Of a DNA stretch of 64,000 nt, positions 33,334-44,662 are shown one piece after another. The notes under the pieces are model-generated. The model ran no database searches. It was not told the DNA's origin and saw only the letters and a program-made list of their open reading frames with translations. The DNA is from Polytrichum commune. Lineage: Eukaryota; Streptophyta; Polytrichopsida; Polytrichales; Polytrichaceae. The position numbers and the translations under genes are program-made. Each line of letters opens with the position of its first letter. Position 1 is the first letter of the stretch. The stretch covers positions 8,064,501 through 8,128,500 of the forward strand of contig OX485808.1 in NCBI GenBank assembly GCA_950295325.1. Reading direction: 5' to 3'.

Positions 33334-35209
33334 TGTGAGCCCAAAAGGGTGCCCACATTTAGTCTTAGACCCTTGAAACGTTAGTTGATGCACTTTGAAG
33401 TAGCATGTTACTTCACAAAAATATAAAAAGAGTGAAATGTTAGTCTTAGAAGTACCATGTTGTAAGAGGCTAGGATGTGAGTTGTTATTATGTTTTTACC
33501 TTCGGAAGGATTTGAGTGAATGAGGATAGGTAAGGAGAACTTGGATTGAGTAGTTAGTGAGTAGGCTAGTACAAATGGATGGAGACAACCAAAGTGACTC
33601 AAGAGGCAAGTGCATTCGAATTGGGATGAATGGAGGATCACATGGAACGCACAAGTGGACCACCTCATCATGGCCACTTAATGGGGAAGGCCCAAGGAAG
33701 AATGCAAGGTGGAGGATAAGCAAATTCTCAAAGCACCAATCAAATCACGAGTTAAGCATCGTGGTTTGAATTAAGTGGTGAGCGACGATTTGGGAAAGTA
33801 AGGGGAGAAAGTTATGGCGGCGGAAAGCGAAGGAGGCTAAGTTTGGGTTGAAGCATCCCAAGTTTGGTAAAGTGTGGTAGGTAGAAAGCCAAGGCTAGTT
33901 AAATGTTCGAATTAGGATCCTTGTTGATCATTTGAGGGAGGAAGGCTTAGAAGATAGGATTGGCGCCTACTAAGTAGGAGGAAATCTCAAGGGCTTATCG
34001 TGAGCCTTGAGGGTGCTCACCCCCTCAAACTTACTATATAATCCCTCATTCTTCCCTCACTCATCCTCTCTTTCCTTTGTGCTCCAAGGCACCCCACGAG
34101 TTATAAGTGTGGGTGTGGGAAGCCATATTGGAGCACATATGTGTGCTTAGTTTTTAGTTTGAGAGCCAAGGCTTGTTAGCCTTGAAGAGGGTTTGACCTC
34201 TTGGTAGAATTAGTGTTGACGTGAAGGATTTTAAAGTTAATTCATGATTCCAATTTGTGGTACTTAAAGTTCATGTTTTGAATACACGTGGTTGCAAGTT
34301 CCATGTTTAAGAGTTGAGCACTTGATGTTGTGATGAGTGCAAAAATATACTTGTGTGGATTAGTTAGTCTTAGTGAAGTTAGGAAATTCTCTCTCCCTCT
34401 CTCTTCTCTAGGAAGTTGAGCTCTTAGAGCTCGGGAAAAATTGTGGAATTAGGTAGGGGACTTAGTGGGATTAGTGGAATTAGGTAGGTGAATTAGGGGG
34501 AGGCCTTGGAGAAGCTCTCTTTTGTTCATTTTCTGGTTTTTGTGGTTGAGGGTGGAGAAACTTAGTTAGAAGTAGCCGCAGCTAAGGAGCTGGGTTTATT
34601 TAATTAGAAGTAAGGAGCTGGGTTTATTTAGTTAGAAGTAAGGAGCTGGGTTTATGAAGGAGCTGGGTTTGTTTAGTTAGAAAGTAAAGAGCTGGGTTTA
34701 TGAAGGACCTGGGTTTGTTTAGTTAGAAGCTAAGGAGCTGGGTTCATGAAGGAGCTGGGTTTGTTTAGTTAGAAGCTAAGAAGCTGGGTTTATGAAGGAG
34801 CTAGGTTTATGTAATTAGAAAGTAAAGAGATGGGTTCATGAAGGAGCTTAGTAGATAGCCTACCTAATTAGCTCATAGACAAGTAGTTAGTTACATTATG
34901 CTAGTTAGTGTTATGTGTGGCTTTCACAAATAAATGTATTTGAGATTGACTATAGAGAATAGTGTTTTTTTTTACACTTGCATCATCTCTTTAAAAATAA
35001 ACCACGTGCACAACTTAATGGAGAATGTGGAGCACTCTCGCGATGGCAAGACAAAGGAAGCAAAGACCAAAGTTAAATCCAAGACCACTTGAAGGGTGAA
35101 CATTGCACTATGGACTCATCCAAGTCCAAATCCAATACCGCGGAGGAATGTGAGCCCAAACCCACTACTCGGACTACGGACGCTTAAGGGTGGGGGGTTT
35201 GGCCTGACA
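33334..35209 (+). repeat. 3' LTR of the gypsy element (1,876 bp)
   Basis: Nearly identical to the 5' LTR over the first 1.2 kb, with only a few substitutions seen, which suggests recent insertion. It lacks about 340 bp present in the 5' LTR at the junction ACCAAAG|TTAAATCC and has fewer tandem units. Its last bases are CTGACA rather than CTCACA. No clear polypurine tract adjoins it; the preceding bases are GGTCGCCAATTA. Confidence 0.95.
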
Positions 35210-35395
35210 GCTACGCATAGCTGATGGCCTTACCCTCATCACTCTTAGTCTCTATGGGTGGGAGGCGTTCCCAACACTAGGATCACTTGGGCCCTCTCAC
35301 CAACGGCGGCACAAGTCTCGGGTGTCATTCCGAAGTCCCCCCTGTGCCCATGGTGTTTCAAACACTCCTCATGGAGAGGTGCGCGACAATACCTT
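35210..35395 (-). repeat. Dispersed repeat abutting the 3' LTR
   Basis: About 185 bp are the reverse complement of 52455-52645, which lies in the insertion in the right MULE arm. Shared landmarks are GGTAAGGCCAT, TGGGTGGGAGG and a terminal CTCCTCATGGAGAGGTGC. Both copies stop at the same point beyond GCGACAA/TCGTGC, so this is probably a true element end. Confidence 0.7.
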
Positions 35396-36270
35396 TCTAA
35401 CTTAGATTCTTATTTGTAATTTATCTAACATTGGAGTTATCATTAAAGACCCAAAATAGTCTAGTGAGAGTCTTGAATTGAGATAATAGCCTGATGAGAA
35501 TGAGCTTGAGAAGGAGTACTTTCCGAAAGCAAATGATATGAGGAGCTCCATAAAGTAATAAAAATGACACCGCAAGATGTTGTGCCCAAACACATCCCTT
35601 GATGGAAGAGCCTCCATGGGGCATTCCAAAAATTGAGAGATTCAGCTCAGGAACCACAAATTAAGTGTTAACAATTCTAACGCCATAGCAAAGGTTGGTA
35701 TCCAAGGGTGCACTTTCCCTATCACATACAAACTAACGTGAGTGTAATAACGGATTACATAGATTAAGACATGAAGGTGCACAATGGTGCATGATATACA
35801 TGGGGGGAAGTATTGTTTGTCTCTAGTGTGTTCAATGACGTATGTTGTAGGACTAGATATCATGAGTTATACCCTATAGATTTTTATTGAAAATGCGAGT
35901 GAATCTTATATATATATATAAGTTCTATTTTTAATGAATTGAATTGTGTATGTAGTCGAGGCATTAATCATGTTCTATTATAAACCTTGGTATAAATATA
36001 TATATGAGTCTATTATTAAGTGCAACATTTATATATACAAAAACCCTTTTTTCTCTATGATTTTCTCACACATATGAGGTTTTATTTCATAGTCACAACA
36101 AGAACGTCATTTGCAATTGGACAATGAAGACTGAACCCCCGGGGTTGATAGTCAATTTCATGTACATATCAACACCCTCCTAATGGTTACCTTCACATGA
36201 GGATATTTAGGATGTAGCTAGGCTTTCTTTTTCCACATGAAGAAACTATATTATTTTTGTATCTTTTGAT
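35396..36270. other. AT-rich DNA without a recognised gene
   Basis: No coding region is supported. Short AT microsatellites occur near 35910 and 36000. Confidence 0.5.
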
Positions 36271-38439
36271 CAATGTGTATGTTTGACAAATTTCATTTGA
36301 AATTCAACTTCAAATTCAAAGTGTCATGTGACGTTTTCAAAAAAAAACATGAATGTCAATTGACATATATATTATATTCTAGAATGTCACCTCAAATTTG
36401 GATTACATAATATTATTTTAGGAAAACTAATATTTTGAATTAAAAAAATACAATCTTGATTTGTAACAAAAAAACTATCAATTGAGCGTAAGTATCCTTT
36501 GGTCTCACATGTTTCTCCAAGTGTTGAAGATGGTAGCCCAATCCATTGCATCCACTTCAAGCCCACAAAGAGAGACCCGCATAAGAGCATCAAGGGTCTT
36601 CAAGTTAAACCTATTATGCAAGTGGCTTTTGATTGCATTTTTGTTTGGAAAATCCTCTCTCACAATTAGCTATACTTGATGGAATGAATATAACTTTCTG
36701 CCAAAGTTGCATAAGTTTAGGCCAATTTGTATGCCATTCCAAATTGCTACCACATATGTCCCAAGCCTCAAATATCAATTTGTTCTCACATTCATGTCAA
36801 AGTGTTTCCGTAAATTCCAGGAGTTCTCCCTTACACATGTCACTTTCTTCTTTAGTGTATTGAAACTTCAACAAAAATATCCTTTCAAGCCACCATTCAG
36901 TATTTGTGATTTGATCACTATCATTGCTAGGATAATTACGAGGGTTGAAAAGTTTGGCTACATTCAATTCCAAAAAGTCTAGGAAACTATCATTCAAAGC
37001 ATGAACAATTCTTTGCACATAAGATGCACCGAATAATATGCATTATTATAGTTTATTGGGCCCATCAGTTGCCAATGCATGAATAATACAATCTCTTTTA
37101 TTTTTTTCATAACTCAATTGAAGATTTCTTACATATCCCCTCAGAAATTTTCCAAGTTCTTGCTTGTACGACCAAACATTGGTCCATTCCTAGATTAAAG
37201 GAGATGTGATAAAATTAAAATAGTAATAGTGATGGTTGCAGTAATAGTTGTGATATCAACTATATCGTATTAAAATTTGAGATTCAATTTATTCAACTCT
37301 TGTAAAACATCTACAAGCAAGTTCAAGTAAAAATGAAATATAAAAGAGCACATGATCACATACCAATGTTGTTCTTCATCTATGAATAATTCCAATAATA
37401 CCAACATGCATTGTAGTAAGCAGATCATGAAATTACCTTGATCACCGTACTGCATGATTTTGTAAAACCTTTACATAATCTTCTTCAAATACATCCTTCA
37501 ACAATCTTTTGAGCATGTTGCTTCAATTGGTAGCCCACCCACTTGCAAACTTTGTTGGCAAAATGATTCAACATTTGAACTCTAGAGAAACTCTAGTTGC
37601 AACTAAAGCTTCACAATGCGTAATACAATGCACATTTATGAGAGTTGGAACCTCTACACACATTCTAGCCACTAGTCATGTACGGTGTCCCGTCATACTA
37701 GAAGCTCCATTAGTGGCTAAAGCTACTTGGTTGAGAGACATCCAATGCATTTTCTCCAATAGTCTTGTGACAACCTCGTACATAGATTATGTTATACCAT
37801 CGCGAAGAGCCAAAAGCTCAGCAAATCTTGTAACATAAGGTCCTTTCCCATTATTTGATGAATACACAACATAAACAAATAAATGTTCAAGAGTTCAATC
37901 ATTGGCCTCATCTATCATCGAAGAGTAAAATGGGGAGAGAATTGTGCCTCTCTTAAAAGTTCATCATTGATACATTGACATGCTTTAGGGACTTATGAAA
38001 ACTGATGGCATTCAAATCACATACCCAACAACAAAATTGCTTCCAATCTAGCTTCAATTCAGCCATTGTGAATTGTACATTGTACATTAAATTAAATTTG
38101 ATGGGGATCTCTACACTATACAAAGTCTACCTCAAATCATCCCAATGTCAAGCCGAGACGCCTTAGAATTAAACCAATATTTAACCAGCCAAAGCATCAC
38201 TCTTCAAGATCTACTGGGGCAAATTATTCGGCAATTTATAGTACTTAAACTACCTAGTAATACGTGTCATTTCAATTTTTAACGTGTCAATTGACATGTG
38301 TTTTTTATCTTCACAAGTTACAATACATACCAAATTCTAAATTGTGCGTGTCAATTGACGTGCAATTTTTTTTTTTGTGCAAGTTTGTGCATGTCAAAAG
38401 TGAAAACATTTACAAACTTTTTGTCAAACATACACATTG
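36271..38439 (-). mobile_element. Decayed hAT element with 20-bp inverted termini
   Basis: CAATGTGTATGTTTGACAAA at 36271-36290 is exactly inverted at 38420-38439. Both arms also carry GTGTCAATTGAC dyads (36350-36370; 38283 and 38348). The interior encodes a broken hAT transposase on the minus strand. The 8 bases outside each end (CTTTTGAT and GAGAGACC) do not match, so a target duplication is not visible or the true ends differ slightly. Confidence 0.7.
36480..38075 (-). pseudogene. hAT transposase pseudogene (ZNF862/DUF4371-like)
   Basis: Reading the minus strand, recognisable pieces appear in order with stops and frame changes between them: LNQVALATNGASSMTG (about 37690-37740, where hAT enzymes have TDGA), VEVPTLINVHCITH, FNPRNYPSNDSD, and IPSSIANCERGFSKQ in the C-terminal dimerisation region (about 36640-36690). 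GLEVDAMDWATIF follows in another frame. The catalytic Asp of TDGA is Asn here. Homology to ZNF862-type hAT proteins is from memory. Confidence 0.7.
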
Positions 38440-38588
38440 GAGAGACCATACTACTTGATCACTTCAACTTTGATCATATCTGCAAATCCATATGTAATCC
38501 TGAGACAAATATTTGGAGCACATTGGTTATAGGACAAGGGCTACCACCTCCTGTGATCTCTATCTCTAATTTTACGATGATATTTTGT

Positions 38589-39260
38589 CTACACATGTGT
38601 ATATGGAGCATTTACATTGGTTTGAAGTTCATGTTGACTAGTGGCTTCAAGCTTTTCATCTAGAATAATCAACAAATACAATAACCCTGATGGAACACTC
38701 CCATCAAGTAACAAAGGCAAGTTGATCAGGTTTAGGTCTTTTTCAAAGATGTCTTCAATAAAATTTTCTTTTTCATCCTTGTCATACTCCTCTGCTTTTC
38801 GTTTGGGTATGTTGTCCGCAGGGCCACAACACTTGATTAAAATCTCATAGGCTCGCTCTTTCTCTCTGTCACTAGGTTTTTTCCTACTCAACCATACTTC
38901 AAAATCAAACCTCTCGTGTTTAGTGTTGGAGTGCAACATCTTACTGAAAGTGCACAGCACCTTGAGTATGCAAATATTGAAAATTCTGATGATCACGCAG
39001 GGTATATAGCATAGCAAATTAAGCCCAAGTTGTAGGTTGCACACTGTGTGCCCTATCCATTTGTCAGAAAATTTCTCAAAATCTGCATTGGATTCAGATT
39101 CCACATACAAAGAATTCCGTCCCAACATGTAGGCAACAGTTGCCTTGGTAAAATCATCTGGTGAAGGCCCTTTGTCGAACCAAAAAGATCTCCCGAAGAC
39201 TTTCCAAAATCCTTGCTCTTTAGAACCTGAAAAAAAAAAACAGCAGCCAAAGAAATGCAA
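38589..39260 (-). CDS. Unidentified ORF, possibly a captured gene fragment
   Basis: An open frame of up to 223 codons; the annotated first codon need not be the start. The N-terminal part (GFWKVFGRSFWFDKGPSPDD) is not recognised. A middle stretch is hydrophobic and may be an unspliced intron. Near the C-terminus, LNLINLPLLLDGSVP resembles the conserved LPLLLD region of the mismatch-repair protein MLH1, but the match is short. It lies just outside the hAT element. It could be a host exon, a captured fragment or chance. Confidence 0.3.
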   Translation of the reverse strand: MHFFGCCFFFSGSKEQGFWKVFGRSFWFDKGPSPDDFTKATVAYMLGRNSLYVESESNADFEKFSDKWIGHTVCNLQLGLNLLCYIPCVIIRIFNICILKVLCTFSKMLHSNTKHERFDFEVWLSRKKPSDREKERAYEILIKCCGPADNIPKRKAEEYDKDEKENFIEDIFEKDLNLINLPLLLDGSVPSGLLYLLIILDEKLEATSQHELQTNVNAPYTHV

Positions 39261-41742
39261 CTGTTCTATTACTTACAAATAACATGAATGAGAAGGCAAC
39301 ATCTAGCATGGCATGATAAAGACTTTTATAGATGGATTGTAGTTCTTATTTAACAATTTATGAACGCAATGAGAGTTCAATAATAGACAATAATCGAACT
39401 AATCTGAACTAAAAACTTGAATATGGTGGGAACTTCAAGTTTCATCAAGAACCATATAAGCAACCACGCAACTGTAATATTGCTAAACTAAGTGAAGAAG
39501 TGAGGGAAAAAAGAGCATGCTACTGAATGCAACCTCAAATTTTCAAAATGGTCAAAATCAACAAACTTGGACAAGACCCACATTTTTTGATGTGCCCAAC
39601 CAACTTACATCTCCTTACTTAACATGTTGTTTTTGTTAACATATGTCATTGAGTTATTCTAATTTTGTACAAATATGTCACATAACCCACCATTTAAGGT
39701 AGGATACATAGCTTGCAAAGAAAAACATTTATTAGGTCATTCTTGCTTCTAAACGGAGCATAGTCACGTCAATTATGATTGTGTGTATATATAAATTAAA
39801 TTTGATATATAAGAGACTAATATCAATGCAAACTATAGTTTGCACAACCGACTATAGCTTACAAACTAGCACAAATTGAACTCGTCATTAAAATAGAATT
39901 TACTACAATAATCTAGTACATATGCGGTGGAAACACATGGGACCGATCTAGTTTCGTGGCACATTAGTATATTGTTTAGTTTGTGTGGATAGTTATGTTT
40001 CTAAATCAAAACTTTGGATAGGTCTAGCCTTGGTTATGGGATGAGTGTCGCCTTGCAATTAGGGTGAGAAGTTTCCAAATCCAATGATGAATCCAAGCTT
40101 CCCTGACATATCCCCAAACACATTCTAGCTTTTATCAAGAGATATAACAAGACTAAGTAGTTTCATTAAAAGAGAAAGCATGTCTAATTTTGTTACATAT
40201 CTTAATTGGACACCTCTATTTGAGTGGTGTGTGTTTAAGGTGTGGTTTTAAGAATAAAATTCAAAAAACATTTGTTTAGTATAAGATAGTGACCTACGTG
40301 CTCAATTTGTTACCCAATCTACACTCAAAAGTCACAATAATATGATCATTTAATATATCAAGAAAGAGAACCTCACTTGGAACATGAGTAGATATTCATT
40401 TGAGCTTTCGATTGAAAATGATGAGGAATATGAGTACCGCCTTCATTTGGATTTGCTAATCATCATGCACCACCATAAATTTACTAAGTCTAGTGAGTGT
40501 GATCTCTTTCTAAAGGGGGACACCGTTACCCCAGCCTACATTGCTAGCAAGATCCACCTTGCAAGATTCCCAGCCTAGCCACGTTCAACATATCAAAGAA
40601 CATGGCCAACTAGTGTTGCAAGCCATGTGGGGCTTTGGCAAGCCAACAAACACACAAAAAATTAGAAATTGATTTCAAGAAAATTTATGTATCTCAAGCC
40701 ATGGTGCCAGCCCACCCATTGGCTCACCTTCACAAAGTGAACAACACTCAAGTTGAGTATTATTCATTTTGTCACAAAGGTGGCCCAACATAAATGGGGC
40801 ATGATCCTCCCAAAATTCCCGGCGCTAAGGTGCAAGATTCAAGTGTTGAGTATTTTAACTAATAATTGTGTGTTTCCATTTGAAAAGAAGGGTATGTGCA
40901 GAGGCAATGAAACTATCCATTGTAGGCGTGCTTAGGAATTTTGAGAGTTATTAATTAATATGGGTGAGTTTCCATGTAGGCCACTCACCCACCAAATTCT
41001 AGTGGGAATAAGGACAAACTTGCCCAAATGAAGATGGAATCGGGTGGGGGACTAGGGTTCATATGTGCCAACTAGTTATTCTTATCTTCTCCAATCCAGG
41101 CCCACCTACTAACCTCCTCCTCTAGGTTACCATTAGTGGACCTCCTCCAATCATTTGGTGACTGGCACTTGCAGGTTAAAAACATGCTTTAGTGGTAGTC
41201 TAAACTGATATTTAAGTAAAATTGGACTAACTTGAGATTTATAACATGTTGAAATTTATGATAGGATCCAATGATAAGATTGTATTATAAGATCCTCCAA
41301 TAGAATATGCAAAACTGATTATGATAATATCATGGAAATTTTTTAATTGTATTTTCACTATGCAACGTTTATTTTATTTTATGAATTTATCAAAAAATAA
41401 ACTTTTGAATTTTTGTCATGATATTTCAATCGCATAACATTCACATATCTCCCATACAAGTTCGGTGTTGTTAGAAATGTATGAGTGGACCCGCCCATAG
41501 GCGTGAAACAACCAAAAAATCCAAGTTTGAAAAATTTGTCCAAATATACTTAAATGTGAGTTTCTAGCAGCCCATGTCCATGACCCTCCATAATCGAATA
41601 AACCACCATAATGTGATTGGCTGGCTACTTGTGCTCATCTGCATGGGAACACCTCCAACCCACCCACTATTATGTAGAATCTGGTGGGCGAGCGGCCCAC
41701 ATGCAAAGTCCGGCGCAGTAAGCCCCAACCCACGACACTTAC
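39261..41742. other. AT-rich DNA; 3' side of the membrane-protein gene
   Basis: No clear gene is seen between 39261 and about 41560. The last 180 bases hold the intron side (minus strand) of the membrane-protein exon, starting GTAAGT, although the frame stays open to 41564. Confidence 0.45.
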
Positions 41743-42806
41743 CTCCGGTGGTCATGAAATCGAAGCCGGCGAAGCGCAGCAGGTGGATCTCCGTCGACAG
41801 CATCGCCAGCGTCAACAAGACGGGGGGCACATACAACATGATCTGGAACAAGATGAAGTCGTCTTTGCAAGTATGTTTCAGGAACTGCCGGCACTGCACT
41901 ACAATGATCCACGCCAAGATGAGCATGAGAAGGCCGACGCTCTGGCCGGTGCTCGTGTGCCAAGTTGGGTGGCCTTGCCCCGCGGCCAGAAACCACAACC
42001 TACTCATGTGATGTTTTCCTGTTGTGGTTTCTCTAGCTGTTTGTTTCTTCCACGCTGCGATCCAGTGCGCTCTGTAGCTGATGGTTCTGTATACGGCCGA
42101 ATGGAGTGCCCATACCAATGCCAACGACAACATCACCAAGGCTTCCGCACGGATCGCGTATGTTCGTGGGTCTCTCATGAGGTATGGGACCACCCTATCA
42201 GGCACGACGAGGGTGTGGTATAAGGGGAAAATCGTAAACGAGAGCAAGACCACGGCGGTCGCCTCTGTCCCGATTCTGATGGCGTACTGGAAGCCGGAGA
42301 AGAAGTAGCTCAAGATGGCGAAATCCATCGCGGTGACAATTGGGTACAAAATCGTGTCCACGTCTTGGCCGCTGAATATGACCAGGAAATAGGAAGTTAA
42401 CCCCGTTTTGAGAGCCAAGCTCCCCATCGTCGTGATCCTGAGCTTCAGCGACAGACCCGGCCAGATGCCGCCCAGGAGGTGAAGGAAAGCGAGAACTATA
42501 ACACTCATGAAGCATATCCAGATGTTGATGGCTCCCACTGCGGACGCTCCCTGGCATTGGAGTGCATCGAGCGCGGCGTTCGGTGTGTTACAATAAATCT
42601 TGCAACAACCTCTGAACATCGTCTGGGAGGTGTTATCGAAATTTTGAGAGACATATAAGGTCAAGTTCATGCACTCGGTGTGATTAGGATAAGCATTCAA
42701 AACGTTAGTGCAGAAACGGCCATGGCACGAAGATGGAGACGTCGAAGCCATCGAATCTTGGTCGCCTTCTGCAGATTTGGGCAATTTTTCAGAAATGAAT
42801 TGCACT
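41743..42806 (-). CDS. Multi-pass membrane protein of unknown function (internal or first exon)
   Basis: On the minus strand an open, GC-rich frame follows an acceptor TTTTCACAG (42807) and ends at a strong donor, GG|GTAAGT (41742), so this is one exon. The first in-frame ATG is at 42751 (MASTSPSSCHGRFC). A cysteine-rich segment with sequons NHT, NLT and NTS suggests an extracytoplasmic N-terminus. About seven hydrophobic segments follow (for example AINIWICFMSVIVLAFLHLL and SVGLLMLILAWIIVV). The frame has no lesion and its composition differs from the transposons, so a host gene is likely. No family was recognised; downstream exons were not found with confidence. Confidence 0.55.
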
Positions 42807-43085
42807 GTGAAAACCCAAACATTAGAAACTTGACAAGAAGCGAAACCATGGCAATTATTTACAGGTGTGCACCCTTAGTAGATGGATCATATTTTAATGT
42901 GTTTGTATAGTCATTTCCCGTCTATCTTATCTAAACAATACACAGAAACGGCCGTGGCACCCATATTTCAGCCTGTCGTCTTGGCCTTCTGCATCGACAA
43001 ATTTTCAGGAATAAATTGTACTCTGGTGAAAAAATAAGACACTGGACAAGAAGCGAAACCATAGAATTTACAGACGCGCCTCACT
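42711..43085 (-). repeat. Partial tandem duplication at the 5' side of the membrane-protein exon
   Basis: 42711-42870 and 42943-43085 share CAGAAACGGCC(A/G)TGGCAC, GGCCTTCTGCA or GTCGCCTTCTGCA, GGAATAAATTG or GAAATGAATTG, and GACAAGAAGCGAAACCAT. The outer copy is shorter and diverged, so the exon start and its upstream intron were duplicated. Confidence 0.6.
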
Positions 43086-43781
43086 AGATGTTTTTGTTTT
43101 GAATCTGATTTTATTATTATTTTAAGGTTATTCTCTTCCATGATCTTATTTAATCAATGCACAGATTTCTACAAACATGAGCAGCATAGATTTATGGACG
43201 AGCTTGGAGGTATTTAAACGGTATGTCCTCACGTATACCTCTGCACCTAGAAGAGCTAGAAATATATGATACTTACAGCTAAAGCCTCATGTTGATACGA
43301 GCCCATACAAGTTCAACATCCAGAATTCAGATTATGGTGAGAGCAAGTACTCAAGTGGCGCTTTTGATTCGAGACGCTCGTAAAGGTGAAAACCTTACAA
43401 AGACACAGCTTTGCAGGTTCCTGAAACCATCCTACTATACAGACATCTGACTCGCGGCCTCAAATATGAATTGCATGTGGATCGAAGGGGCGTCATAATT
43501 CCTCCACCCACCACTTTGCCTGATGGCTCAAAGCAAGAGTTAATAGCAAGAAGTTCAACTGGAAGCTGAATCTGTCAACCTGACAAGTCACTTACCTGCT
43601 TGCCGACGAGACCACAAGAAGATATGCCACTCCGACGTTGAAACTGGAAATGACAAACCAAGTTAGATCGGGTTCGCAATGTCATTGCTAAGCGGAGGAA
43701 ACAGTTCCCGATGCGATCCGATCCAACGGTCAGAATCGTGTGTGGAGTTGCAAGTGCGCAGAACAGGACCACACAACTTAT

Positions 43782-44035
43782 CACTATATTCGTTAATTTG
43801 GGACTTTTTCGGCATTTTGAGACAGTTACAAATATTAAGAACATGGATAAAATCACACAGATATTGGAGAATGTTGTAAGATGCAAATACTTTGAAGCGG
43901 GTGTTCATATCAAGAACCCAATTAAGAACTCATATCAAGATGGTTTAGGTAGGATGACCCAAACATTAGACCATGTTGTTGTGGTCCATATATTAATTTG
44001 AGACAAGAGAAAGTCTCAAATTAACGAATATGGTG
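43782..44035. mobile_element. 254-bp MITE of the E1/E2 group
   Basis: It begins CACTATATTCGTTAATTTG and ends with the inverted, nearly identical CAAATTAACGAATATGGTG. The first ~150 bp are the reverse complement of the E1 right arm (11290-11438), and it includes one degenerate palindrome near 43945. The right end has GAGACTTTCTCTTGTCTC, closer to the E2 end. It contains no gene. Flanks TTAT and ATAC allow at most a 2-bp AT duplication. Confidence 0.75.
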
Positions 44036-44101
44036 ATACTTATATTAATGGTTTCATGTTGACAAACTTAGTAGTGCTACCAAAAGATACTCACAGTCTC
44101 A

Positions 44102-44659
44102 GGGCCGGTTCACACTATGGCCAAACTTCGAGAGGAGAAGCGTTTGGACCAATGAAAATGTAGAAATGTCCAAAGTCTGTCCTCTCGGCCTTCACACTAG
44201 AGGCCAAAGTCCAAAGGACGTCGCCTCCAAAAGAGCCTAGGTGGCAACACTTTTAGGAAATTATGGCGCCAAGAGTTCGGCCTCTCACTTTTAGGAAATT
44301 ATATGAGGCCGAACTTTTTTTTCATTAAAGTATCAATCATTGACAAGATCTTGACCATTAGATTGGAGGGGATATTTTGAGCAAGGAATAAAGTGGGATG
44401 CTCCTTTGGGTTTGGACTTTGGGCTCGGCCTTTGGAGGCGTCACACTATGACCGTCCAAGTCGAGAGGTTGTGGGAGTTCATGGCCAAAGGTTAGGACTT
44501 TGGGCTTAGCCTTTGGAGGCTTCACACTATGCCCGGCCAAAGGCTCCACTTACCATATTTTATTGACTATTTTCAGCTCATTTCTTTGGACTCTCAACAA
44601 AGTTTGGCCACTCAATCCCACAGCCTCTCGACTTGGACGGCCATAGTGTGAACCGGCCC
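44102..44659. mobile_element. 558-bp MITE, PIF/Harbinger (Tourist-like) type
   Basis: Left end GGGCCGGTTCACACTATGGCC is inverted at the right end with one difference, and both sides carry the 3-bp duplication TCA (44099-44101, 44660-44662). A GG/CC-rich terminus with a 3-bp duplication fits Tourist-like MITEs. Subterminal copies of the same motif (GCCTTTGGAGGC, TTCACACTATG) occur internally near 44440 and 44520. Confidence 0.8.
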
Positions 44660-44662
44660 TCA

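Larger units (their letters stand above)
23788..35209 (+). mobile_element. Ty3/gypsy LTR retrotransposon, nearly complete
   Basis: Long direct repeats (23788-26123 and 33334-35209) begin TGTGAG and end CTCACA (5' copy) or CTGACA (3' copy). They enclose a primer-binding site, a 0.9-kb leader and one gag-pol frame. Domain order is gag, zinc knuckle, protease, reverse transcriptase, RNase H, integrase, which defines Ty3/gypsy. The DGGSS protease motif and lack of a chromodomain suggest the Tat/Athila-like side, with low certainty. The bases just outside (AGTGA left, GCTAC right) do not match, so no target duplication is visible. Confidence 0.95.

Noticed and set aside
44358-44549. Minus-strand ORF with repeated peptide
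   Set aside because: It lies inside the Tourist-like MITE and reflects its internal repeats.
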